From Diplonema papillatum (lineage: Eukaryota > Euglenozoa > Diplonemea > Diplonemida > Diplonemidae): DNA of 64,000 nt. The notes under the pieces were generated by a model, which saw nothing but the letters and a program-made list of their open reading frames with translations, did not search any database and was not told where the DNA came from. Numbering within the stretch: the first letter of the stretch is position 1; the number at the start of each line of letters is the position of its first letter. The stretch is from contig JAPJBO010000041.1 of assembly GCA_030068145.1 (NCBI GenBank), forward strand, positions 124,001 through 188,000, given 5' to 3'. This document shows, piece after piece, positions 10,705 to 21,108 of this stretch. The position numbers and the translations under genes are program-made.

Positions 10705-10830
10705 TTTACTTTTTTTGTGTTAACAATGCATTGTTGGTACTAAAAATTAGTAGTTGGCAGCGTACTAAAAGCAACTCACCAAATCAGGTGAAAAGCCGCT
10801 AGTGCGCACAAACAAACGGAAGCGCCATAC
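10705..10830 (+). repeat. Dispersed repeat containing TTTTTGTGTTAACA
   Basis: A ~120-bp sequence including 'TTTGTGTTAACAATGCATTG', 'GGTACTAAAAATTAGTA' and 'CCAAATCAGGTGA' occurs here, at 11835-11945 (inside the cytidylate kinase intron) and, more diverged, at 32595-32740. Confidence 0.65.
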
Positions 10831-11020
10831 TAATTTTTTTGAGGGGTCTGCTCATTTTGCTTTGCTTGCCAACTCGTCTATCGTCACAGATTATAGCTGC
10901 GCATCAAGTTCAAACTGCAGGCCACACACAAACCTATCCCTCTCTCTCTCTCTCTCTCTCTCTTTTTCTCAACTACAAACGAAAGAAAGAGGTACAACGA
11001 GGGCCGCCACACGCATCCTC

Positions 11021-13878
11021 ATGGGCAAGCGACCCATTGTTGCGATCGACGGCCCCGTCGGCGCCGGCAAGAGCAGCGTCTCGAAAGAAGTGTCCCGCAG
11101 GCTTGGCTTTGGGTTCGTGGACACGGGGGCGTGCTACCGATGCGTTGCGCTCGCGTCGATCAGGGATTCCGTCGGCCCCGAGAACGATGAGGCGCTGAAG
11201 GGAATCGTGGGCAAGGTGAACATCAGCTTCGAAATGACGCCGGACGGCATCAACCACGTGTACCTCGACGGGTCTGAGGTGACGACCGACATCAGAAAGG
11301 AAGAGGTCTCCATGCGCGCGTCGAAGACGTCTAAGAACCAGGTCGTCAGAGATGGGCTCATGGGCCTACAGCGCCGTCTCGGCGAGGTGGGCGGTGTTGT
11401 GCTCGAAGGGAGAGACATCGGTACTGTCGTTTTCCCGCAGGCGGAAGTCAAAATCTTCCTAACCGCCGACGAAAAGGTGAGGGCGAAGCGGCGCTTCGAC
11501 GAGCTCGTCGGAAAAGGCGAGACTCCAGACTTCGAGCAGGTGTGGCCAGAGAACACATCTCCCTCCCCCAAGAAACATTTTCCCCCACTTTGGGAGCCGT
11601 AGTGCACTACGGGGGGCCCACGTTCCCCCTTTTTTTTGGGACAAAATTTATAAGAGGTGGATGCTCAAGCTTTTTGTGCCGCGGAAAACCTTGTTGCCTT
11701 TATACATGTTCCCCGGATGTTGCCTCACATTTTTCCTCCCCAGATTGGCTGATTTTCGAGCCTCCAGGTGAACATCGTACTTTTCATGGACGGTTTACGG
11801 GGGAAATGCACTTAGCGTTTTTCTGCCCAGATACCATTTTTTGTGTTAACAATGCATTGTTGGTACTAAAAATTAGTTACTACATGAAACTTACCAAAAA
11901 GCAGGTGAGTTCCGCTAGTGCCCACAAACAAAGAAAGCGCTATATTCCTCAAATAGCCAACTTCGTTTCGGTTCGCCGAGATTTTGGTCTAGCGTCTCCC
12001 TCGAGCACCCCCCCCTGGTAAAGAAAGTAGAAGGAGAAAAAAGAAGTTGTCGACAACGAAAGAAGGAAAAGAACAGAAAATAAGACTCTGCATTCTGCGA
12101 AGAAGGCTTGATGCTAGCATCAAACACATGAGAGGCAAGCGCCTGAACACGAAACTAAGATTTTCCCCCGAACGCGCGATTAGATCTACTTTCCTGTGAA
12201 ATTCCCTATTGCCCAGGAAACACTGTGCCGAGCAGGAAGTTTTTAAGAAACACTGTGCCGAGCAGGAAGTTTTTAAGAAACACTGTGCCAAGCAGGAAGT
12301 TTTTAAGAAACACTGTGCCGAGCAGGAAGTTTTTAAGAAACACTGTGCCGAGCAGGAAGTTTTTAAGAAACACTGTGCCGAGCAGGAAGTTTTGAAGATG
12401 ATCGATCCAAGCACCCTAACTACTCCACAGTCGTGTTCTTGGGGGGGTTTGGATGAAGCATCTCCCTCGAGCACCCCCCCCGAACGCGCGATTAGATCTA
12501 CTTTTACATAAGCGCCAGCTTGAAAGGAAATGCTCGACGATGCTGCCCGACAAAGAACAGAAGGGATCCCAAGTGCTGTAACTACCGAACCACGTGTCGA
12601 ACGGACGTGAGGTCATGCGGGTCTACCCCTACACGACAAATCACACAAACACAACAGGTCAAAGTCCTGAGTGAGAAAACAACACACGGTGGTGTAAGCG
12701 AAGAACAAATCAGATTGTGTTTGTATTGTATTTGCCCCTTACCTCTATATTTCCCCCCTTCCATTCGGAGTCGAAGCAGCTACGTCGAGTATTTTCCTGT
12801 GAAATTCCCCATTGCCCAGGAAACACTGCCGAGCAGGAAGTTTTTAAGATGATCGATCCAAGCAACCTATCTACTCCACAGTCGTGTTTTTGGGGGGGTT
12901 TGGATGAAGCATCTCCCTCGAATGCGCGATTAGATCTTCTTTCCTGTGAAATTCCCCTATTTCCATGGCCCAGGAGGCACTGTGCCGAGCAGGAAATCTT
13001 TTGAGACGTGAGCCCCTACACGACAAGACCCACAAACACAACAGGTCAAAGTCCTGAGTGAGAAAACAACACACGGCGGTGTAAGCGAACAACCAAACGG
13101 ATTGTGCTTGTATTGTATTTGCCCCTTACCTCTATATTTCCCCCCTTCCATTCGGAGTCGAAGCAGCTACGTCGAGTATTTTCCTGTGAAATTCCCCATT
13201 GCCCAGGAAACACTGCCGAGCAGGAAGTTTTTAAGATGATCGATCCAAGCAACCTAACTACTCCACAGTCGTGTTTTTGGGGGGGTTTGGATGAAGCATC
13301 TCCCTCGAATGCGCGATTAGATCTTCTTTCCTGTGAAATTCCCCTATTTCCATGGCCCAGGAGGCACTGTGCCGAGCAGGAAAGCTTTTGAGACGTGAGC
13401 CCCTACACGACAAGACCCACAAACACAACAGGTCAAAGTCCTGAGTGAGAAAACAACACACGGCGGTGTAAGCGAACAACCAAACAGATTGTGCTTGTAT
13501 TGTATTTGCCCCTCTACCTCTACATTTCCTCCCTTTCATTTGGAGGAGGGCCGCACCGAGTCAGCCGTGCGCGTGCGTCGTACGTGCGACCGTGCGTGCT
13601 TTTTTTTAAATGCGAACAAACAACTAATTGCGAGAGGCTTTGACTTTCCGTCTCGGGTACTGTTCCTTCGACGATGTGGGCCGTCCGACTGCTGCAATGT
13701 ACCACGATTCTGCACTAAACAGAGCGAGCTGTAACACCATCACATAACAACAGGTGCTGAAGGATCTCAAGGAGAGAGACCATGCTGACATGACTAGAGC
13801 GGTTGCGCCGCTGAAAGAAGCGGATGACGCCGTCCGCGTGGATACGTCTACGATGTCCTTCGACGAGTCCGTAGACAA
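11021..13878 (+). CDS. cmk: Cytidylate (CMP/dCMP) kinase-like protein, spliced
   Basis: Exon 1 is 11021-11539 (173 codons); exon 2 is 13754-13878, followed by a GTATGT donor; the last exon is not identified. The family transfers phosphate from ATP to CMP/dCMP. Visible motifs are the P-loop GPVGAGKSS (residues 11-19), DTGACYR (34-40), GRDIGT (130-135) and a lid ADEKVRAKRR (149-158). Exon 2 supplies 'LKERDHADMTRAVAPL', which matches the bacterial-type Cmk C-terminus. The intron cag|GTGTGG...aacag joins in phase 0. This is the bacterial-type Cmk, not the short eukaryotic UMP/CMP kinase, so an organellar or transferred origin is likely. A (CT)n tract lies about 55 bp upstream of the start. Candidate ends include an acceptor before 14126 or at 14583; neither is convincing. 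Confidence 0.85.
12191..13540 (+). repeat. Nested tandem repeats in cmk intron 1
   Basis: The 2.2-kb intron is mostly repeat. A 30-bp unit containing CACTGTGCCGAGCAGGAAGT is repeated six times at about 12218-12397. A 387-bp unit (anchor TTCCTGTGAAATTCCCC at 12794 and 13181) is repeated about twice, each carrying the right half of an M1 MITE. An earlier version of the same anchor is at 12191. Confidence 0.85.
12502..12795 (+). mobile_element. MITE family M1, copy 2
   Basis: Near-full-length copy (about 294 bp) from TTTTACATAAGCGCCAGC to GCTACGTCGAGTATTTT. It lies in cmk intron 1 in the sense orientation. Its right half has been carried along in the 387-bp duplications at 13000-13182 and 13400-13540. 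Confidence 0.8.
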
Positions 13879-14089
13879 GTATGTTTTTTTTTTAGCAGCG
13901 AGGCGACTGAGAAACTCGTCCGAGGGATGGTCCATGCACCCTCTCTCGACTCTCCTTCTCGCCGTTTTTTTTTTTTTTTGGAGCGCGGGACACTGTACAA
14001 GCCATGTTGGTACAGCGGGGCTGCCGGTATCCGGTTGCTTCCGGAGCGGGAGCCCAAAAAAATGCTTCTTCAGCACACAGTGAACGCCA

Positions 14090-14430
14090 GTCTCACTGCG
14101 ACCTGGGCTGGCCTGCTAGCGAACAGGTCCGACCAGATAAAACAACCCGCGATGCAGTGACACTACCCCCTGCAACAGGGTGGACCGCTTCGTCCGGTCG
14201 CGCCCCACCAGATGCAATGACTATTCTTGCCACCCCTTGGGCCACCTGAAAGCTCAATTGGTGGAAGAAGTCCTGGCAGGTGGCCGAAGCGGTCCGGTCT
14301 TCACGGAGGGCGCTTTTGCGGGCTATTTGCCGCAACTCCGTGAGTGCTCCAGGACACCACGCTCCGAAGGTGTCCACGACTAGCGGGACAGCGAGCCATT
14401 CCGGGGGTTTGGCTCGTTGTCGACGATGCC
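14090..14430 (-). pseudogene. LINE ORF2 C-terminal fragment
   Basis: Minus-strand frame reading 'EWLAVPLVVDTFGAWCPGAL', then 'TELRQIARKS' and 'FFHQLSFQVAQGVARIVIAS'. This is the form of the extreme C-terminus of many protist and plant LINE polyproteins (VDTFG.W.P.A...L..IA...A...). It has no upstream RT, so it is a 5'-truncated or decayed insertion. It is not the same region as the tail of the complete LINE here, so it may be another family. Confidence 0.5.
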
Positions 14431-14747
14431 GCGGTACTTCCCTTCTTTGACAGCTGTTGCGTAGGCTGTCGCCGCCCCCCCTGGCTTCTCCGCTGCCCTT
14501 TTAGCTTTTTTTTTTTTTTTTTTTTCGAGAGGAAAAACACGAAGACTTTTTCCGGAAGGTTTTATTATCCTGCCACAAACAGGTAATCATCCATACACAC
14601 CTCTTTTTCCCTTTCCTGTGGTTTGCGACGTCTTTTTTCTTGACCCGCAGGTCAGAAACATTTTTTGAAGTCTAGGTTTCGGACATGTCTGATGTTCCCT
14701 TCACTGCGTCGCAAACACAGTGAAGGAAAAAGTCCTTAGAGGACTAG

Positions 14748-15000
14748 CACAATTCGTTTATTTCCTTAGAGGTACCAAACAATTTGTTTATTTCCTTAGA
14801 GGTACCAAACAATTTTTTTATTTCCTTAGAGGTACCAAACAATTTTTTTATTTCCTTAGAGGCACCAAAATCGAAATTCTCTAAGTACATTTCTCAGCCA
14901 ATTTGGCCTAAAAACAATTTTGGAAATTTCCTTAGAGGTACCAAAATTTGGCTTGAAATTGTTACCAGACTTTTTGGCTGGAAATGCACTTTGTGTTTTT
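14748..15000 (+). repeat. TTAGAGGTACCAAA repeat family, copy 1
   Basis: Tandem ~33-bp units 'TTTATTTCCTTAGAGGTACC' with AAACAATT spacers, followed by a segment ending GGCTGGAAATGCACTT. The family also occurs at 17640-17825 (reverse orientation), 59155-59217, 60380-60530 and 63055-63240. It lies immediately left of the composite minisatellite element at 15010. Confidence 0.75.
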
Positions 15001-15009
15001 TTTTGGGTC

Positions 15010-15665
15010 AAAATTCAACATTTTCCAGATTTTGGCCGTTTTTGCAGAATTTGGCCATTTTCGGCCATTTTAGCCGATTTTTCCAGTATTTGGCCATTTT
15101 GGGCCATTTTTGCCGATTTTTCCAGGATTTGGCCATTTTTGGCCATTTTTGCCGATTTTTCCAGTTTTTGGCCATGTTGGGCCGATTTTTCCACATTTTG
15201 GCCAATTTGGGCCGTTTTTGCCGATTTTTTCCAGTTTTTGGCCATTTTGGGCCATTTTTGCCGATTTTTCCAGATTTTGGCCATTTTGGGCCAATTTTGC
15301 CGATATCCAGATTTTGGCCATTTTGGGCCATTTTTGCCAATTTTTCCAGATTTTGGCCATTTTGGGCCATTTTTGCCGATTTTTCCTACATGAGTTTTGC
15401 ACGTCTCAACACTGAACCTTGACAGGTAGGACCGAGAATTCCAACAGGTAACGAAGAAATGTTCGCGTGTTATTCTACTCCAATTACAGGACAAGTTATG
15501 CAACAGTTCAACAAGCAAATTCAGTTCATTCGTTTCGCAAATGGGGAAAAATTGGCAAAAATGGGCCAAAGTGGCCAAAACCTGGAAAAATCGGCAAAAA
15601 CGGCCCAAAATGGCCAAAATCTGCAAAAATGGCCCAAAATGGCCAAAATCTCGCGCGCGGAAAAT
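15010..15665. repeat. Composite inverted-minisatellite element, copy 1
   Basis: Left arm (15010-15385) is an array of ~32-bp units 'TTTTGGCCATTTTGGGCC' + 'ATTTTTGCCGATTTTTCCAG'. A unique core (about 15386-15540, from CCTACATGAGTTTTGCAC to GTTCATTCGTTTCGCAAAT) follows. The right arm (15541-15655) is the same unit on the opposite strand ('AAAAATTGGCAAAAATGGGC'). The arms could pair into a long imperfect hairpin with the core as loop. The same architecture and core recur at 61460-62180. ORFs with FWPFWAIFADF-like repeats are products of the array, not genes. Confidence 0.85.
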
Positions 15666-15959
15666 GTTGGGAAACCGTGGAAAAAAAAATAGTTGAAAAA
15701 AAAAATATTTTTCTTTTTTGCTGTGGGAAGCACACAGCAAAAAAGGGAAGGGGCACAACAGGGTGCCACGGGGGGACTCCAGATGGTCACTGAAGTCCGC
15801 GCTTCGGCTGCGGAAACACCAACCCCCGCTCGTGGGGCCAACACGTCAGCGGAACGCCGGATTAGAAGCTCACTGTGAATCTCTAATTTGTTTTGACCCC
15901 CTGACCTATCTGTTGCTGCAGCACCACGAAAGCTGTGACGCCGGCAAATTTCACCTTGA

Positions 15960-17560
15960 CTAAGTGAGTGTTGCATGCTAATGCAAAAACAGGGCACAAG
16001 CAAAGGGAAGGGACACTGCCGTGTTTTTGCGCCATCGATGTTGAGATTGGTGCAGTGAAGGGTCGACACCTCCTTGAGATCAACGACCTGTCGTTGTCCT
16101 TCATGGAGATGTTTCAGCAGATCATAAAAGACCGTCACCTCCGGACGCCTGCCGAGTATGATGATGATGTGGTGGTGTCGGCTAGGGCTGATAGCAGGAG
16201 TGTGTGGAGAGATGTTTCTCTTGGGGCTTGTCTGTGCAGGCCATGGACTCCATGCAGTACCGGGAGGTTCGGTACGTTGTGAAGCAAAAGTTCCCGTAGC
16301 TCGAACACCTGTCAACGCCTTCGACCTGCTGATGAAAAAGAGCCAAGCCCGCGTGAAGCCGCTGCAAGTGGGTGAAACGAAGTCGTGGATAGTGTTGTTC
16401 AACAGGCTAGTCCAGGAAGAATTCGACAGGGCCCTCCTGGTCGATGAAAAAGGGCATCCGTTCTATCAGGAAGTGGCCAAGACCCTTCTCAAACTTGATG
16501 GGCTCCCACTTTCTGTGCAGCTGTTGCAGTAGTATGAGGGCACCACAACAAGGTGAACTCAGCATCCACTGCACGAAACTGCAGGAAGTGAGAGATGTGG
16601 TGTGTACCCGTATCGTCACGCAGCAAGCGCAAAACCAACAGCGCACTGAGCAACGCAGTGCGGGAGTTCCATCCAGAAACCCTGTTTGCGACTGGGGTCC
16701 ATCGTGAAAGCGGAGGGGTCTTCTTCTTGGGGAGAGCTGGAAGGGCAATTCGCCGAGGCAATTCGAGCCGTTTTCACTGGACACCGTGCCCAGCCTCTCT
16801 GACGATCGCCGTGCTCGGTTCAAGCAGATCCAAGGGGTAAAGACGAGCTTCCCCTTCGGTGTCCACAAATACAACGCTGGGGGGCAAGCGCTTGGTATTC
16901 AAGCTGCCACCGAGCGACCGCCGCCTACAGGAGGATGTCGTCAAGGCGTTCAAGTCGTGCATCGGGACGGGGAAAAGGTTCCACACCCGGGCCATGAGGA
17001 TGAAATTCGTCGAGGTCTGGGGTGTTCCGCGTACCATCCTCAAGACGATGTACTACATGTTCGTGACTGGAGATGTGAACCCCCTGCGCACATCAACCGA
17101 AAGCCACCTGGCTGAACTCCTCACAACTGATTCACCCCAGTGAGGTTGCATTCCGAAGCTCGTCAAAAGAGTCCAAATACGACGGCTACTGGGACGCCAT
17201 GGGCCGCGTTCTTGAGAAGTGCGGTACTGTCGTGGACGAGAGGCGTCATGGAGAAGTTTCACGCCTCACGTTTGAGGTCCCCGCAAGCATCCGGCTTCTC
17301 ATGGAAGAAGTGCAGAAGCGGCTTCCGGCCGATGCCCACGTCCCGTCCGAAACGTGGGTACGATACCAATTCTGGCCGAGTACGCCGAACAACACGGTTG
17401 CTCCCAGGCAGTCGCAAGGCCCACGACTAGACGCCTACTACTGTCGGTGGCAGCAGCTCTACGCTGAAGGCTCACCTGGTCCCTCCGTACAACAAAAAGC
17501 CTGAGCACATGCAGACGACGGGCATTTCCCAGTGCAAAAAGTCGCCGAAGAATCAAAGTG
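15960..17560 (+). pseudogene. Broken ORF of unknown, probably transposon, origin
   Basis: Four plus-strand segments look coding but lie in shifting frames: 15968-16282 ('LSLSFMEMFQQIIKDRHLRT'), about 16280-16532 ('NAFDLLMKKSQARVKPLQVG'), 16859-17143 ('SDRRLQEDVVKAFKSCIGTG') and 17199-17504 ('PASIRLLMEEVQKRLPADAH', then 'VPSETWVRYQFWP'). The simplest reading is one protein gene with several frameshifts. I do not recognise the family; the VPSxxWVRxQFWP stretch recalls large repetitive protist proteins but is not diagnostic. An intron-rich host gene is less likely because the joins lack clean GT-AG pairs. Confidence 0.4.
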
Positions 17561-17639
17561 AGGGACGCGTACCCCTCCGGGCGAACCCACAGGCCAGGTG
17601 ACTTGCCAAACTATTTTTTTTAAAAAAAAACTGTTTTTT

Positions 17640-17825
17640 TTTTTGCGCGCGCGCGCGGAAAATTTTCAGGGGTCGGGGGACGCGGATCAAAAAATAAAAA
17701 TAGTCTGCCCTAAGTACATTTTCAGGGCAAAAAACAAATTTGTTAGGTTTGGTACCTCTAAGGGCATTTTTTGGTACCTCTAAGGAAATAAACGAATTGT
17801 TTGGTACCTCTGAGGAAGATCACCC
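17640..17825 (+). repeat. TTAGAGGTACC repeat family, reverse-orientation copy
   Basis: Starts with a (GC)n tract 'GCGCGCGCGCGGAAAATTTT' and continues 'CCCTAAGTACATTTTCAGGG' to 'GGTACCTCTAAGGAAATAAA'. Nearly the same 185 bp occurs at 63055-63240. Confidence 0.75.
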
Positions 17826-17830
17826 TAAGA

Positions 17831-18085
17831 TTTTACATAAGCGCCAGCTTGGAAGGAAATGCTCGACAAAAGCTGCCAGACAAAGAACCGAAGGGATCCC
17901 AAGTGCTGTCACTACCGAACGTGTTGAACGGACGTGAAATCATGCGGGTCTATCCCTACACGACAAGACACAGGTCAAAGTTGTTCTTACACTGAGGACT
18001 TCGACCTGTGTTTGTATTGTATTTGCCCCTCTACCTCTATATTTCCTCCCTTCCATTCGGAGTCAAAGCAGCTTCGTCGAGTATC
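17831..18085 (+). mobile_element. MITE family M1, copy 3
   Basis: Copy of about 255 bp with both ends (TTTTACATAAGCGCCAGC; GCTTCGTCGAGTAT), shortened in the middle near 17970-18010. It abuts the TTAGAGGTACC repeat. Confidence 0.75.
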
Positions 18086-19281
18086 TTGGCTAGAGGTACC
18101 CTGGATAGGGGTACCTATGGGTTTCCCAGAAAAGCGGGCAGCTCGCTGGAGAATCTCAACTACTCGGAAAATGTGTAGCTAATACCCTGTGTTTGCTTTC
18201 TGACCAATGCGTTCCACGTCTGAAGGGTCCTTGCGTTAAGTTCGCGCCTTCTGTGGGTATACAGACTTGATCACGACGATTTTGGAAACGAAGCTTACTC
18301 TTGAGATCCGGGGTTTTATAGTCTCCGGGTGACCTCCTGCCGGGCGCCTGCTCCGTTGCGGTGTTTTGGAAACTAGGTAACTTTGTGCTCAGCGGTCCCA
18401 CGAATCATGTTCCACGTCCTGTGACTCGTACTTTCAAACTTAATGCCATGAATCATGTTCTACCTCCTGTGATTCGTGCGACTTTTAACAATCTTGTCCT
18501 TTCACCCCCATCCTTCCTACAGCAGGACAGGTCCTGCTCTGTGGGCAACCAATGTTTTCCCTCTCAGGCTGGTAGAACTGGTCATCCTGTCCAGACGTGG
18601 GGCATGTCTGTCGGGCTGGTCTGGTCTGGTCCAGGCTGGTGGTACTGGTGTGGTCAAGCTGTCCAGCATGTGCTTTTTCATAAAAACCTGGTGTCGGTCA
18701 CACAAGCTAAAAACGAAGATACACGGATGCGCAACCGCATGTGTCTCAAAGTATGAAAAGGAATGAAAAAAACACACTGCAGGCCCTGCTCTAACAGCAC
18801 AAAAGGAACCCCCACCCCCCCCTTTCCCCCCCGCCTCACAAGTCAAACGGAGACTTGAAAAACCGACCGCTTACTACAAGAAACAGTTTAGAAACGGTCT
18901 AAAAAGGTCGACCACAAAAAGCCTCGAAAAGATCTATCAGCTAAATATGTCCCTTTAGCACACAACTACGTAATAGAAGACACAGATAGCAATCAGACTG
19001 CCGCCAAGGCAACAACTACCAAAACACTAGACCGATACGGGCTACATGGCAACCCCTGCTAAACATTGCACCTTAAAGAACTCAATGCTAAACATCCAAC
19101 GATTTAAAAGCTACAGTTTCTGTACTTTATTGGTGTCACGGGATAAGCCGGCAGCCGCTGCTTAACGGTAGCCGCTGCTTAGCGGCAAAGGAAGCACACC
19201 AAGAGAGCACAGAAAGAAACGACAAGAGGAGAAGAGAACCAGACGGAGAGAAAACACGTCAGAAAACCGGGCCCGACCGCA
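18086..19281. other. Upstream region of the LINE, no gene seen
   Basis: No convincing coding frame. It holds the left copy of a perfect 29-bp inverted repeat (18306-18334) and, just before ORF1, a short direct repeat 'AGCCGCTGCTTAACGGT' / 'AGCCGCTGCTTAGCGG' (about 19152-19186). Probably includes the 5' untranslated region and internal promoter of the LINE. Confidence 0.5.
18306..18334. repeat. 29-bp perfect inverted repeat, left copy
   Basis: This 29-mer contains GGGGTTTTATAGTCTCCGGG. Its exact reverse complement is at 26504-26532, 8.2 kb away, with the complete LINE between them. The right copy read on the plus strand contains CTATAAAACCCC, a TATA-like sequence. Confidence 0.9.
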
Positions 19282-21003
19282 ATGGAGGAGATACAGCAGT
19301 ATCTCGCAAAGGCACAGCTCCTCGCGGAGACAGCCGAAGACGAGGCGCAGTACTGCACTGTGTTTGGGATTGTCAAGATCCTACTGATCCTGTCAGAAAG
19401 GATGGGACGAAAACATCCCACGGTAAGGGCAGAGAAGGTGCCGAAGGAGGAAGCGAAAGCGGAAGTGAAGGCCGAACCGCGAAAGACGCAGGCCAACTGG
19501 AAGGCGGACGCACCGGCAGTGCGGCGAGAAGGCGCGTGGACGACGGTGCCGCCGAAAGGAGGCCCGAAGAGCGCAGAGGCGAAGCCGAAGCAGGAGATGA
19601 AGAGCGGCTGGCTGAAGGTCGCGACCGCCGGGAAGGAAGCGCGGCGAACGACGACTGCAGATTGTGGTAAGAAGCCCGATGGCGAGAAGAAGCCCGTTAG
19701 CAGAGGAAAACCTGCTCTCAGAGCGAAGGATTGGGAGCTACCGCTGATCGATGCGAAGCTGCTCCTCGACGAATCCGAGAAGAAGGCGAAGCCAGAAGGC
19801 GTAATCGAAGCAACGATGGGCGAAGGGAGGCGCGTGCTCCAGTACGCCGACGAGCTGACGCAACTGGAGACGGAAGGGGTACGTTTGGTGATCGTCACCC
19901 CGCGATCCATAGCCGAAGACTCGACGCGCGAGCTAGTGTTCCGGGAAGACGGGTCAGTGGAGTACGCGCACGTGACACTGCGCGGAGCCAAAACGGCGAA
20001 GCCATCTGGAGGACAGGTGACGCTGGATGGGGACGCCTCGGCAACACGCGTGCTCGTGTTCACGGCACTCCATCGCGAACTGACAGACGAGAAGGTCGAG
20101 ATTCTGCGGAGTGAGACGAAGGGGGCCGGGGCCACCGACACGCTGTGCGCGAGATCGGCAAAGGGGGCAGCCGTCACCATCGAGAGGCGACACCGTTGGC
20201 GCCACGCTAGGATGTCCGATCGTAGCACGTGCATGGTCCGGGTGCCGCAAGCACACGCAGCCAGCCTCCTCGGGGCAAGCGGACACGAAGGGCTGTTCTG
20301 GTCGGCTCCGAGGTTCGTAGAAGGTGGGGAGTCCCACAAAGTTCAATGGCTTGCAGAGGACGCGACCTTGGAAGAGGCCCTGGCTCTTACAGCCTTACCG
20401 GGGACACACGGTCTGGTGCCGGCGAGAGCACGATTGGGTGTACGTTACAGCGCGGAAGGGGAGCAGCTCGAGGCGTTGCGAGAGGCGGCAGGCATGCTGC
20501 TCGCTCCGGAGCTGCCGGACGAAGGAGTTGCGTACTTTGTCACGGGCGGCCGGAACGAGCACGCCGAAGACATCGTGCAGGCGCTCGTGCGCGCGGGCTG
20601 GGTCGGCAGGACGCGGAAGACGTTCTCGAAGAAAGGGAGGACGCGGATGGTCGTGACGGCGCAAAGCCCGCCCCCAGCGGAGGTGCTCAGGCGCGCCGGA
20701 CGGGACCCACTGCACATCCGCGAGCTCGCCCACGGTGACGAGAGAAGGGCGGAAGCCAAAATCTGGCACGGGAAGGTCCCCAGAGTAACCGTACCTGGAG
20801 AACCACAGGCCGACGAAGCGGTAAAAGAAGAGCACTGCCACGAATGGCAGGAAGCAGCGCGCAACAAGAGCGAAACTGTATGCTCGGTATGCGACACCAC
20901 CCGCCAGAAGGGAACGATGATGAGGGCGTGCGCATGCGAGTCGAAGATCTGCGCCCCTTGCTTCGCGGCGAGGAAGAAGGCGAAGCAGGACGAGGCGGTC
21001 TGA
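19282..21003 (+). CDS. LINE ORF1 protein
   Basis: 573 residues. The N-terminus (1-50) is helical ('EEIQQYLAKAQLLAETAEDE') and may oligomerise. Residues 55-150 are Lys/Ala/Glu-rich and basic. The central part has no family I recognise. The last ~70 residues hold a treble-clef-like Cys/His cluster: 'HCHEWQEAARNK', 'CSVCDTTRQKG', 'CACESKICAPC', which resembles a RING/PHD-type zinc site rather than the CCHC knuckles usual in ORF1 proteins. By analogy it should bind element RNA. It ends at UGA (21001-21003) followed by CUA; the same frame stays open into ORF2 with no other stop. Confidence 0.8.
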   Translation: MEEIQQYLAKAQLLAETAEDEAQYCTVFGIVKILLILSERMGRKHPTVRAEKVPKEEAKAEVKAEPRKTQANWKADAPAVRREGAWTTVPPKGGPKSAEAKPKQEMKSGWLKVATAGKEARRTTTADCGKKPDGEKKPVSRGKPALRAKDWELPLIDAKLLLDESEKKAKPEGVIEATMGEGRRVLQYADELTQLETEGVRLVIVTPRSIAEDSTRELVFREDGSVEYAHVTLRGAKTAKPSGGQVTLDGDASATRVLVFTALHRELTDEKVEILRSETKGAGATDTLCARSAKGAAVTIERRHRWRHARMSDRSTCMVRVPQAHAASLLGASGHEGLFWSAPRFVEGGESHKVQWLAEDATLEEALALTALPGTHGLVPARARLGVRYSAEGEQLEALREAAGMLLAPELPDEGVAYFVTGGRNEHAEDIVQALVRAGWVGRTRKTFSKKGRTRMVVTAQSPPPAEVLRRAGRDPLHIRELAHGDERRAEAKIWHGKVPRVTVPGEPQADEAVKEEHCHEWQEAARNKSETVCSVCDTTRQKGTMMRACACESKICAPCFAARKKAKQDEAV

Positions 21004-21006
21004 CTA
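21001..21006 (+). promoter_or_regulatory. Candidate stop-codon readthrough site UGA-CUA
   Basis: The ORF1 stop is TGA followed directly by CTA. UGA-CUA is a known leaky context (for example mammalian OPRL1, AQP4 and VEGFA readthrough and several plant viruses). All 35 codons from 21004 to the first ORF2 ATG at 21109 are sense codons in the same frame, so readthrough would yield an ORF1-ORF2 polyprotein. I could not identify a convincing downstream stem-loop by eye. Confidence 0.6.
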
Positions 21007-21108
21007 CGACGCCACCACGGTGAGACGACGAAGGCGGCACCGGCAGAGGCCTCCTCCCATCAACCCGAACGCGCCCTGTCGGCGAGCCTCGTACGACCAC
21101 GACAATCG

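Noticed and set aside
14784-15758. Long ORFs rich in FWPFWAIFADF or KNGPKWPK repeats
   Set aside because: They are translations of the ~32-bp minisatellite, open on both strands; no start context or domain.
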